A DNA stretch of 64,000 nt. Source: Rhynochetos jubatus (Eukaryota; Chordata; Aves; Eurypygiformes; Rhynochetidae). This document shows positions 48,522 through 60,062 of the stretch, piece by piece. The notes under the pieces were generated by a model. It was given only the letters and a program-made list of their open reading frames with translations, made no database searches and was not told the DNA's origin. Position 1 is the first letter of the stretch; every line of letters begins with the position of its first letter. Location: the NCBI GenBank assembly GCA_027574665.1, contig CM050651.1:4527501-4591500 (forward strand). The letters are read 5' to 3'. A program made the translations under genes and the position numbers.

Positions 48522-51500
48522 GTATGTTTAAAGTGAAAATAAGTTCATAAGTACAACAGTAAGACATCTGCCTTAGAGATGTGTTTTGAGGGAGGGGAAG
48601 ACGTTGTCTTCACTTTATGTTACTCAGTTAAAGACTACTGTCAAAGGAACTGTGTTTCAAGGGCTATGAGGGTCCATGTAATTTCAACTTAGAACTCTTT
48701 AAAGATATCATAGAGTTGCTATAAAAAAAAAATTGAACTTGATATACACTTGTTAGCTGTCACTTTTAACAGTTTTTATTATATAGAGTTGATAAATTGT
48801 CTCCATTATATCAGGCCTATTCTATTAGTGCACTTACATGCTAAATATACAATAGCTGTAAAAATTTCCTATTTTTTCTCTGACAAGAATCTCTTGAAAT
48901 TTGCGTTTTTCCATTTAATAGTGTGAAATTTCAGCAATCAGAAAGGTTTTAACATAAAAAGGTAAAAACTCTAAGCGTAATCTATTTTTATAATAACAAT
49001 TGCTTGATATGATCATTGTTTTGAAAAACAAAATTATTTGTTTTTTCTTCTCAGCTTTTTATGAGAAGAAACGGTTTTCATATTTAGGGGAATAAGAGTT
49101 ATTATGGAATAATACTGAGTACAGTATTAACTGTGCAAAGTGTACAGAAGAATTGAAAACACACCTAGAGATACAACTAACACTTCAGACACACCGCTGT
49201 ACTTACGCCTGGCACCGCTTCTTTTTTCCTCTAACTCTTTTCTAGCAGTTTCATTCTAGATTTCAGTATTTTCTTGAGATTACCACTAAGAGTTTCTTCT
49301 CTTTGTCCAAGATTCTTTTCCTAGGTAAAAATTAAGCTATTTGTGGTATTCTCTCAGTCTTGAAACAATTTGAGTCTTTTCCACTTCTTTTTAACCATTT
49401 CTCCTCCTATTTCATGTCATAACACTTAAGATGAATTGAAAGCAGGAAAAAAAAAAGGGTTCATAATTCTCCAGTTGAAGCTGAAGGGAAACAGAGGTAG
49501 AGTACTGCAGATGAGATGTCAATTGCTAAAATTACCTTGTCTTTGTGATCAGACAGGCCTTGGATTTATTGAACTACAGGGCGCTCTACAAGGTCTGTTT
49601 AGTTTCTCACATTTGTTTCACAGCACTGAACTGAAGGAACTGAATGATTTGAGCATAGTTATTGATTAATATTGTGTATTGCATGCATTGTTCCAGGCAC
49701 TTAGGGAAAAATATAGGTATGTTTGAAAGAAAATAAATACATAAATATGATGGTGAGCTGAACTTTCTCTTCTTTCCCACTGCATGTGTATCATTAGCAC
49801 AGCTCTGAAAAGCCCCCTGGACAATTCCTAACGAGAAGTACTTGGGAAAAAGTATAGGTCTATTTAAAACTAAAACATATACATAATAAGATAGTAAGGC
49901 AAGCTATATTCATGTGTCAGCAGAGATATGAAAGCTGTTTGAAGAATTCTATCAGTAGTAAGTGTGCCACAGGGCAACCGTGTGAACAAACAAACGAGAT
50001 GGACCAAAATAATTCTTTTCCTGAGCATTACTCTGAGAGAGCATGACTTAGTGATACAAAAGACATACACAGGACAACTGGGAATGTGAAAACTCTTCCT
50101 GGAGGAACACTGGCTGCTATTTTGATGAGACTATTTTTTCTTGGAGTACTAAACTATATGTAAGATTTTACAAGGAACTCAAAAATTCAGAATTTCAAAC
50201 TCACACTTAGAAGTACAGAACCCTGAAATTTTTTCATGTTTTTGTCAGTTTAATTCATGGTAAAAGAAAATATTTCTACTTATACCCTGTTTTCTAAAAT
50301 GACGTGGGTCATTAATGTATACTAGTCTCTGGTGTGACTGTTCCTATTTGTTATTTAAAACATTTTCTGAATTGTTTTAGCTAAATTGCAGCAAGGCCGT
50401 AAGCACCTACTAAGACTGCCCAAACACAGAGTTAGCCTACAACAGCTACTATTTCTCAATTCACAAGCTTCCCAATTTCTCACTAGCATCTTCATGTAGA
50501 CAAACCCTTCCTAGTGACTGCAACAGATTTTCTGCATCAAAAATGTCTCTTATTTATGTTGTAATGAAGAGGTTTCATACTTCAAAGTGTCAAGCTGTGT
50601 CACTGTAAGACAAACAGAAAACACTTGGATCACACAGTATTCTACACAATGAACTTGTGGTGTGATGACAGTATAGACATCCATTCTAGTTTGAATTTAG
50701 CTAGCATGGGTAATGTTAAGAGGCTGCATGCCTAATTATAGACTAGTAGAAACCTGATGGGGACAGTCCCTTGAGCTGCTAAGGAATAAGAAGGAGCCAT
50801 TCTTGTGGCTAATGGATTGCAAACAGAACCATATCGTTTCAGAGTCTGCACGTGTAATTTTACTACAGGGCAACACGTTTTCATTTCATAGTATGTCAAT
50901 TTTTATTGATAATATATTGGAGTTTAATATTAATATATTCCAGTCAGAAGGCTATCAAATTCTGCAATGATGTCAAACTCATAAACTTAGACTAGAATGT
51001 ATGTTTTCATAAACTATTAAGTTTTTTTGTTCCTCTTGTTTATTTACTGTATTTCTGGCACTAGTATACAGACAGTGAGATTTTCAGCCAGTTGATCCCC
51101 TATCTTCCTCTTTGTCTCTTCTTTGACCTTACAATGAATAACTTACTTTTCCCAGTTTTTATATCCTCATCCAGATTCTGTATCTCTTGGTGATTACTTG
51201 GGACCTTGAGTTTCTAAGCCTGTGCAGGCTTGATGCTAGCAAAGCTTTCCAGTTTATCCCAGCATGCTTTTTGTGGATCAAAAAATCTCGCTTTGGCTTA
51301 GGGTAGAGAAAATATTCCAGTCAACAAGTGGCAAACATTCAGTGACGGATGTTAAAGTATGCATTAGAATGCTTCAAATGTTATCTCATGTCAAAGTTTC
51401 AGAGGTCTGTAACAGTGTTGTATTTATACATGGCCACTGCTGCTGTGACATAATCAAATATAAAAATAACAATACGACTATAGATTACAAATGAAACTCA

Positions 51501-52123
51501 AAATGTCAAAATTCTTAAACAAAATTTGAACATCTGTAGAAAATTCTGAAATAAAATGCTACACTGATTTGGAGGAAACTATTTCCTGATTGTGGAGAGG
51601 ATGAGATTTACGCCTGTTACAGATCAGAATGGAAACATTTTGTGTATCATTTTTCTGGAAAAATGGAGAATCAAATTTTTGAGCAGGGCTATTAACGCTT
51701 ACTCTAAGTGTGGCCTGTATGACATGAAAAAGAGTCAGATTCAGCTGCCATGGGAGCTGGAAGCTCTACTTGTTTGATGATGAAGAAACAAGTAGACGTT
51801 CTTTTTTGTTACAGTTCTAATTCACAGACTCTGTTAAATCTAACAGAATGCTAATTACCTTAAGTGGATTTCACAGTTGACAGAGACCTTTGCTGGGAAG
51901 ACAAGCTTGACAAAGGCAATTGAAACTTAGCTAATGAAGAATACTAGATCCACCTTTGAGGAATGTTAAGTAAGTGCTTTGCTTTTTATGAAAGGTTCCT
52001 CTTTTATATGTAAAGTAACCATGGAAATGTCAACATTTCATTCTTAGACAGCTTGCTAAATTCTGCAGAGGGATATCAAATTACCTTTAGGTTTTCCTTT
52101 TCCATAATTATATTTATTCACAG
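48522..52123. other. Intron-like noncoding stretch
   Basis: Contains the partial direct repeat at 49699-49915 (listed separately). The region 51240-51480 is balanced in composition and may be conserved. No other supported feature. Confidence 0.45.
49699..49915. repeat. Diverged direct repeat, about 60-bp units
   Basis: The blocks starting near 49699 (ACTTAGGGAAAAATATAGG) and 49840 (ACTTGGGAAAAAGTATAGG) share about 60 bases at perhaps 70% identity, spaced by about 140 bp. A weaker echo, AGGTATGTTTAAAG, occurs at 48520. They could be a local duplication or copies of an unrecognised old repeat. Confidence 0.5.
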
Positions 52124-52312
52124 CATTTCCTGGCAGTGACACTCTGTGGACCAATCCTGAAAAAGGCACACTCGACGTTTGCTTAGCTCAGCTTAATCAA
52201 GCCAGTCTTCCTACTGACAATCACTGTATGGCAGAAATTTCTTCCTCACAAATGAGGGCTATGCAGGTGGGTCTAATGATTGCAGAATGGCTTCAGGCAC
52301 ACAAAAGAGCAG
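52124..52312 (+). CDS. Candidate penultimate coding exon
   Basis: A clear pyrimidine-rich acceptor (GTTTTCCTTTTCC, then TTTATTCACAG) and a perfect donor (GAGCAG/GTGAGA) bound 189 nt: two bases, 62 open codons and one base. Both other frames have stops. The peptide starts FPGSDTLWTNPEKG and ends IAEWLQAHKRA. GC is about 48%, higher than in the flanks, and the residue mix is protein-like. It passes one base to the terminal exon at 56175, which begins with two. I do not recognise the protein. It has no internal ATG-initiated frame of any length, so a simple ORF search misses it. Confidence 0.5.
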
Positions 52313-55300
52313 GTGAGAACCGGGACTGTAAAAATGTTCTTCTATGATCACGTTAACTCAGGTAGCTCAAAATAAGCAAGTAACTACTGCCTTTGGTGGT
52401 ACTCAAGAGCTCATACCAGCTCAGAATTAGTACAAAGTTGGGATGCTTTACTAGCCACGGAGAAATACGGGCAAAGCCTTGCAAGTGTGGTAGGCTGGGT
52501 GTTCTGCTTGTACTGTCAGGATCAAGGACACACAGTCCAAAAGCTTTAAGATTAAGTCTCTGCTTTTCGTGCGAGAAGTTGCTTCCCTGTTGCAGAAGAT
52601 CTCGTGAAACTGCAGCATTCTTACATACTACAGAGTACACTCCTGCGATCCTTGGAATTTTGAAGTATTTAATGGCTTACCTGGATTTTTCAGGGGATGA
52701 AATGTTTGGTTTTCAGCACCAGTAAGATGGTCTATGTGCACGTACATTAAAGTTGTTCACGTACTAGAGAGTTTCAAAGACTTTTTAAAGGCAGAAAACA
52801 GTTTATTTTCTAATTATTCAGGGTTTTACTGAGGAAGCCAATCAGAGAAAGATTTCTTTGAAAATGATCTAGTTTAAAGTTTTTGCTCTCTCTTTTCTGA
52901 ATCATGTCCTACATGATAGTTTCAATTATTTATTATAAGGCAATGGTAAAAAAGTGTTAATTAGCAAAGATGAAAAAGACTGACTCAATGGGAGCTCCTG
53001 TAAAGGAGCTCTTATTTCTAATGCCTGAGGTGACCACTAATTTACAGCTTTTGATAGCTTGCATGCATGGTTCACAGAATAAATTGGTCTTGGGGAAAAA
53101 ATACTGTACACCTTATTCACTGTTGGCTAATTAAGGAGGTCTAGGTTTTGCTCTTGTTTTGTTTTTATTTTTTTAGTTCAGGCAGTTTAGTTTTGATAAA
53201 ACAGTTTAACTTGACAGCGTTAGAAATTAAAATATGTGAAGACAGAAAGTATGACACTGGAACTGCAAGATTTTCTCCCTTCAGCTGAACTGCCCATACG
53301 CAGGCCAAGAGGCCAGCTCTAAAAATAATCATGCTTTTTATTTTTACTTTCTGTGCTGATTTCAGCTAGTTTTTTCCATATTACAAAAATCGTTAAGATT
53401 AAAAAAAAAGCTTCAAAAATACTAACATCCCAAGATCTTTACACCTTTCTTTGTTTATCTAATGGAACATAGGAAATAACACAGAATACTAGATGATTAT
53501 GCTAATAAGGGGAATCATACAGAATACTGAAACTAAAATTTCTCTTAATTGTAATGCATCAAAATTACCTTCATATTTTGTTTACATGTTTTATTATTTA
53601 GTCATAGCTTTGCATGATTATTTATGATGAATTATTTAATGTGGTCAGAGGGCTAGTTTGACTCTTTTTTGATTCTGTCTCTCCCCCTTTTTCTCCCCCC
53701 ACCCCTCTTTCATTCCAATTTTCCCAACTCTCCTAGTCATTCTGAAAAAAACCAAACAAATAAACCCAACACCCAAATTAGTCTTCAAATTTCATTCATC
53801 CATTTTGTCATTTAACACAGCTAGGTCAAGAGAACAATGTAAAAGTTTTAGAGTGACCAGTATGGGAGTCTGGGTTCCAATGACCTGAGACATACTGCAC
53901 ATCCCTCACACGAAGCTCTTCGAGGAAAGCAGGAGTCTTGAATGTTGATTTTGTTTTTTCTTTACTTCAGGTTACTGGTTCAGTGTTCAGCTAGTAGGAA
54001 TGACTGGAATATTTTTTTCCTACTATATCTGATAATGAAGTTTTTGGCTGAATATCTGTTCCATCTACACTAATGCAGAATCCTTACTGTCCATCTACTC
54101 TCTTTCCCGGTTCTGTCAATTTTGCTTATGCCTGTATTCTTCACATGGTTTCACAACATCACAGCTGTGCAGGACAACATCCTCAAACCTCCAAGCAGAT
54201 CAATTGACGTGAAAAACTCACTCTTTTCTTAATTCTTTATGTTTAGATCTTTCAGGCGTTTCAGATCTTCCTCAATTAACACCTTTCCACTTAGCCTATT
54301 TTCCTTGTTTATTTGTTCATTTTGTTGTTGTTTTCCTATTACTGAGATACTACTTGACAGTCTTTGTGATGTTTCTTAGGCTTCAAGCTTTTTTTCATCT
54401 CCTGACGAGCCTTGCTGAACATAAAATGAGAACAATGAACAAAGTCATTGTGAGAGTTAAACTAAAAAGAACTATAAAATAGTAAAGTCCAGAATCAGCA
54501 GCAACAGATAAAAGATTAACATGATGCTGCTGTTGTGAGGACTTCATTATCACCATGTTCCTAGTCAGAATAAGGTGCGAAAGGAGACGAAGGTTTAACA
54601 AATTTGGAGTGTGATGTGAAAATAAATTAAATACGGTCCACCCTAAGCTGCTATGGGCTTCAGGACATTTAAAACCCAGGAACAAGTAAAAACCAGATTA
54701 TTCAAATACTTCAAAACTAACTGAAATTATTCTACTATGTGGACAGAAAAGTAAATGTAGTGTTACTAGTATATGAGGTGCATCTCTTCACCTGGAAGCT
54801 CACTCGGGTTTTTGAAAAGATGTTGTGTTACTTGATTTTACTATTTTAATGACAGACAGTAATGAGCTTCATTTAATTGTCAACCTGTTCTTCAGAAATG
54901 TATAGATTTTTACCATTCTAGAAACTAATTTGGATATTTAGCATTACTGAAGGTAGGAATAGTTTTACAGGGGATGATTCTTTCCATTATATTACAGAAG
55001 CTTTCAGCCTTAATTTATTACCCTCTATGTATTGATGAGAGGGCCTAGGAGACCCACTAAGAGTAGATGTCTAGTTCTTAAATAGATGAGGCTAGATTTC
55101 ATGAATTTCATGCATGTTGCCATGTGCCAGTATCTGTGAAAATTCATGCCTCCTGAAATTCACGTCCTTGTTTAAAATAAAAGAGCATTTTTCTTTTCTT
55201 TTTTCCCATGTTTGCATGTCTTCCCATGCAAAGTCTTTATTTTACCAAAGAGGAAAAGGACCAGTAGGTGATTTTCAAAGAATGTGCTCTGATATTTCTT

Positions 55301-56174
55301 TCATCCAGGGCCAGTGCCAACCTTAAAGAGCAAAAAATAACTTGATAGTATAAATAGCGAGCAGAGAATATCATCTGCTGGTGTTGAGGAGAGAGCATTT
55401 TCTTACACTGATTCTTTTCTCTTTGACTTTCTGGTAACGTATAAAATGTGGTCATTCAGTTTTAGAGATTTATTCTGGAAGTAGGCCTAACCAATCAGGA
55501 AATAGAGTGCCTATCTTGCAGCTTCTCTAATGAATCACAGAAGAGGGTGAAACAAAGAAAAAGGGGATTTATTAAAGATAATTTTTAATTAAAAGCACAG
55601 AATATGAAATACAATAAATATTAAAGTAATGTCTTCTGGGGCAGGTAGTGACATGAACATGGGATTAATTTTAATGAGCTGAATAACCCTTCACTAATAT
55701 GAGTATTGGGGTCAAAGTGTAGCCTAAGCATTTGAATATTTTCCTTGGTTCAGATTATTCTTTTCACAAAATGAAACAGTCAGCTTTTTCTGTTCTAGCT
55801 GCACATAATTTTGAAAATTGTTTGCTGAACAAAAAGAAATAGGAATGGAGAGTTACCAGTTTGCATTTCATAAGGAGGGGGGAGAAAAGTCTCTTCAGTT
55901 TTACTTAAGTTCTTCAAGTTTCACTTGAGAAGACATTGGTGTACCAGAAGACACAAAAAAATAAGTTAACTCATGTTCACGTACAGAAGTGGATGACAAG
56001 TAAAACTAAAATGCAAGGCCTATTATGCAGATTTTTTTCTTTTTTTTTTTTTGTGAATGGCAGTTATAGATTTGCATAAAATTAAAATAACCTTTAAAAT
56101 TAGGACAGCCAGGTCACTCTAATGTGCTCTGAATTACTGAGCTAATGATATTCTTATCCCTCCATGTCCTCTAG
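52313..56174. other. Intron-like noncoding stretch
   Basis: No supported feature. Antiparallel frames of 95-110 codons at 52353-52725 lie just after the donor of the 52124 exon; neither has a recognisable domain. Pyrimidine-rich low-complexity sequence lies at about 53670-53720. Confidence 0.45.
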
Positions 56175-56350
56175 GCACTGCCATTGAAAATCTAAACCTG
56201 TGCAAGAAAACTTAAGTCGAAAAAGCTACCCTGGGAAAACCACTCCATACTTTTCTATCGGTGCTATATCTGAAGACAAAATCTACTTAGGTCGATATTT
56301 AAAGCCAGAAGTTTCTAGAGCCAAAAAATAAACAACATGACCATTATTTC
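56175..56350 (+). CDS. Candidate terminal exon with stop and 3' UTR
   Basis: A strong acceptor (CTTATCCCTCCATGTCCTCTAG) is followed by two bases completing a glycine with the preceding exon, then TAIENLNLCKKT and a TAA at 56213-56215. An AATAAA signal lies at 56327-56332, about 110 bp after the stop, with T-rich sequence behind it, giving a short 3' UTR. The combination of acceptor, matching phase, stop and polyadenylation signal supports a gene end. The coding part is only 12 codons, so it cannot be tested by composition. Confidence 0.42.
56327..56332 (+). terminator. AATAAA polyadenylation signal
   Basis: A canonical hexamer about 110 bp after the proposed stop codon, followed 10-30 bp downstream by T-rich sequence (CATTATTTCATTTTAC). 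AATAAA is common in AT-rich DNA, so its value rests on the proposed terminal exon. Confidence 0.4.
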
Positions 56351-57214
56351 ATTTTACTCTTCATCTGCATTTTGGACCAGTGCTTCTTTTTATGCAGAGA
56401 GAGATTTGATTTTGGTGCACATTCTTAATATACTATAAAGAACAAGACTGCAAAGTCATCAGTTAGACAGCAGTAATGAAATTAGCAAATACTACGTAAT
56501 TGACTTTCTGAAAAGTATAGCCACAATCCAGCTGCATAAAAGGTACTTTTATGCTGTACTACTGGTACAAACAAACCCAAAACTGGATTAAGTGGCCAGC
56601 TGGGGATACTGACCACATAAGTGAAGACCTGAGTGATAAACAAGTATTTTAATTATCTCAAAGAAAAGACTGTCAGGGGGAGAGGGGAGGAGTGACCAGA
56701 GTACATGGTATTCTGGCAGTCTTCTAAGGGTCCAGCCATTGCTAGAGACTATAAGTTAGAGTGATCCTAAAGAATACAAAATCACTCGTGTTTTCCATTT
56801 TGGACTTTAACGCAGATGCCAGAATCCAGGCTACTACTTTTAAATAAACAGGTATGCAGACTTCCTTATTTTCAGGACAGGAATTAATTTTAACTCTAGT
56901 ATGAGTGTATCTCTTTTTCCTTTATGACTCCTATGTGAGGCAAACTGTTTTCACAGCCTTTTAATGATAAACAGTGCTGACACTTTTTTTGTAAGGTCTG
57001 TATACAGCTACTGGATGTGATTTGACTAAATTATCATTAGATGAACTGTAAGTAGTTGTCTAGGCACACCTTTTGCTATTAGAGAACACTTCCAGCCATA
57101 TATATGTTTTCTACATCTACAGGTGCCTATGTCTTAGGTATTTTGAGACAAGCACTTTAAACATATTGCACTGTTGGTAGTGGAGCAATACAGGACTCCA
57201 CTACAGGACTCTAG
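56351..57214. other. Noncoding stretch
   Basis: No recognised feature. One short AC/GT-neutral region with scattered stops in all frames. Confidence 0.5.
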
Positions 57215-57315
57215 GGTAAATGCTTCTCAATATTTTGAGCAATGGTTTGGAAGTAAGCACAAAAACCCCGCTGATAAAATTTGTGGCTGATGCAAGGATT
57301 GGTTGAGTGGTAAAT
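57215..57315 (+). mobile_element. CR1 LINE reverse-transcriptase fragment
   Basis: The words TTTTGAGCAATGGTTTGGAAG, CTGATAAAATTTGTGGCTGATGCAAGG and ATTGGTTGAGTGG follow the CR1 reverse-transcriptase segment around the FADD active site (sequences like AATGACCTGGAT, CAAGTTTGCAGATGACACC, AAACTGGG). Here the alanine-aspartate core survives as KFVADA with a valine inserted or substituted, and a stop follows, so it is dead. Sense orientation. Confidence 0.7.
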
Positions 57316-59772
57316 AATTATAATCGGGCCTCGCGTTCATCTGGAATGATCTGGATGACAATAGTTATATTTATTTGACTTCTGTTGGTTTTAGCTCAGC
57401 TCTGCAGTAGCCAGACGCATGCTAGTTCTGATTCAAAAGGCACGCAGATGCAGTCGGCCTAACAAGTGTGTTTGAACTCTCAGCAGTGTTCATTAGCTTA
57501 TTGAGCACACCGTCCTGCTACTCTCAACTGCACAGCTTCCGTTTTGCTGCTGCCTGGGTTTGGAGTATTAGTAGAAAGTGTTTGTGTCTTCCTTAATAAT
57601 ACCCTCAAACCTTGATACTTTGGGCTTATTCCAGCAAAACGAGTTTCAAAAGAAGACAATGCAATGTTTTTCATCTAACGAAAAGCAGTCTGAGTCCTGC
57701 CTATAGCACAGGGGACTAAGCTATGGTTTCCAAGGACAGAAGGCTGTTATTATTGGATTATATTGGATAAATAAACTTAGGCATGGACAAAGGAAAGTAA
57801 AATAAAGCTATCTTACTGTCTTCTACACTCAGAAATAATGGACAGGAGCAATTGGGGTGGTGTTAATCCTTCCCTGAAGATAGTGATGCTCACATGTTTT
57901 ACCCAGATCTCATGTCCATATTAAAAAAAGAAACTGAAAAATTCTGAAAATGAGAAATGACAATTGCTACAAAAAATTCTTATAGTTAGAAAAAAGATCT
58001 TAGTCTTTTTTGTCTTTCTAGAAAAAGCATTGGGGAAAACCTGCTTGTAGAATTATATGTGAAGGATGAGAAAATACTGAATTCTGAAACATACTTTTTT
58101 ACCTGTTGGAGAAAAGTATATCAAACACCTGAGTACCGTACAAAGGGAAGTAGGATGGCCTCATACAGGTGGGCCAGCTGAGGTGATTCTAACCTGATGA
58201 CCTCAGACTGAGCTGTTGGAGACTATAAGGATACATTTGTAAGCAGTGAAGATGATTAACTATGAAACAAATGAAAACGGAGATTCTCTGTTTCTTTGGG
58301 CAGGACACCTGGGAGTAGGTAGAATGTAACACCTTGGGTATGGAACACTTTACACTAAATTATCTAATGGTCCCTTCTGCGTTTAATGCCCGTGAATGTA
58401 CGCATTCTTATGTTTGAAGAGCATATTAATGCACCATTTACAGTTACCATTTACGTTTTAATGACACATTTATCCTATGTTTTGTGTACGTCCATGTGTG
58501 TTAGTATGATACATTACAAGTACTGCAGCAATATCACGTCTCCCAGATGTAACACTGCACTGTGTATTTGCATAAGCACTTTAACTATGGAACATGGTAC
58601 ATTTCCTTCTCTTACCAGTACGAATTTGCAGAATTTATTTATATACGAGTCTACAGAAAATGAAAAAGTACTTCAGGTTCCATAAAAGTTACACTTAACG
58701 ACAATTTTGATTGCTGTCGTTTTCACCTTAAATTTTAGGTTTAAGTGTTCAATGCATTTCTTCCAAACCTATAACTGAAGGATTTTATCTAAATATATTC
58801 AATATCTAGTAATCAAATTGTTATTATTAGCGTATTATTACTGTTATTACTGTTGCTTGTTAATTACTGTTTGTTAATTGGGTTTAACTGGCTTACCAGT
58901 AAACTTTCCAACATCCCTATATAAAAGAGGATCTAAATAGACATTTCAGTTGCTTTAAAAATAAAATCTGAAGAGAATAGATTTTCCATAGGTCTATGCA
59001 GAAATATAACTATGTTGATAAATATACGTACTTGACTAAATACAAAGTTAGAGATTTAGTAAAAAAATTTTGTTTGCTTTGCTCAGCCTAAGGAGAAATG
59101 TCAAAAGGTCTGATATACAGAAAAAAACTGCCACTCACCCACGGAAAATGAGTTCTTCTGAAATTGCTGCAGTTCAGACACTCTTAAACTCAGGCATCTA
59201 AAAGAAAGAAGTACCTACATTTAAAAATATTTTCTACTCTATTAATGTTCTTATTAGTGAAGTCTGTACTTACATTGACACGCACATGGTAAATATTAAT
59301 AAGCCACTAAGAGAACAAATATCTAAGAAAGTAGTGAATACACACTTTCTAAGCAAGTCAGCCATGATGTGCCTCCCCAGGTTTCCAGTCTAGATCTGTC
59401 TTTCGCATTCCTTTTACCTTGCTGTCACATGTTGTAATAGACCGTTCTGCAGTGGTATTTGAGTGGAGTGTTTGCCTAAAAGCTGTTAAGTTCAGACACT
59501 ATATGGTCATTTTTAATACATTCTGTGACCAGAAGAGACATAAAAATCTGTTTTTCATTTCCATTTTGACTGTACAGTACAATTCCCCAAGTTCAGTCAC
59601 CTTGGACATTTCATGCTACATCTCTCTGCTACAGTTTTCTTATTTCCCAAATGCTTCTTATGATACCCTTCTTCATAAAAAAAAAAAAAAAAACAAAACC
59701 ATGAAGACTTTAAGTGAAAGGTGAAATATAAAATTATTTAAATCAGGAGAAAGGCTGAGAAGCTGCAGAGTA
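57316..59772. other. Noncoding stretch
   Basis: No supported gene. Two frames of about 100 codons (58386-58685 and 59419-59724, plus strand) have no domain and no splice context. A run of 17 A lies at 59677-59693, about 80 bp left of the next CR1 fragment. Confidence 0.5.
59677..59693. repeat. Poly(A) run, 17 bases
   Basis: An uninterrupted A run followed by CAAAACC. It could be the tail of a retroposed sequence ending here, though no body is recognised. Confidence 0.9.
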
Positions 59773-60062
59773 AAGCTGCCATTCAAAGGGACCTTAACCT
59801 GGTGGAAAAACCTCACGAAGCTCAGTAAAGGAAAACACAGAGCCTTGGGCCTGGTACGCAGTATCCCCATATGCCTGTGCAGTCTGGTTGCTGATGAGGA
59901 AGAAAGCCATTGGGTTATGTAGACAGACTGGAACATGCATCCATGATTTTGACCGGGCCAGGCCCTGAGCAACCTCGTTCAACTCCAGAGTGGAATCTGA
60001 TTTCAGGTTGAAGTTGCTTTTGGGGGGCTGTATCAGGCACCTCCAGAATTCCCTTCTTAAAA
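59773..60062 (+). mobile_element. CR1 LINE fragment, internally deleted
   Basis: The left half (AAGCTGCCATTCAAAGGGACC, CTCACGAAGCTCAGTAAAGG, AAAACACAGAGCCTTGGGCCTGG) follows the late coding region of CR1 (sequences like TGCCATTCAGAGGGACCTGGACAGG, CTCATGAAGTTCAACAAGGGGAAATG). The right half (GGCCAGGCCCTGAGCAACCTCG, then CACCTCCAGAATTCCCTTC) follows the CR1 3' end (GGGCCCTGAGCAACCTG, then GACCTCCAGAGGTCCCTTCCAAC). About 0.5-1 kb of the consensus between them is missing. Sense orientation, old, no intact frame. Confidence 0.8.
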
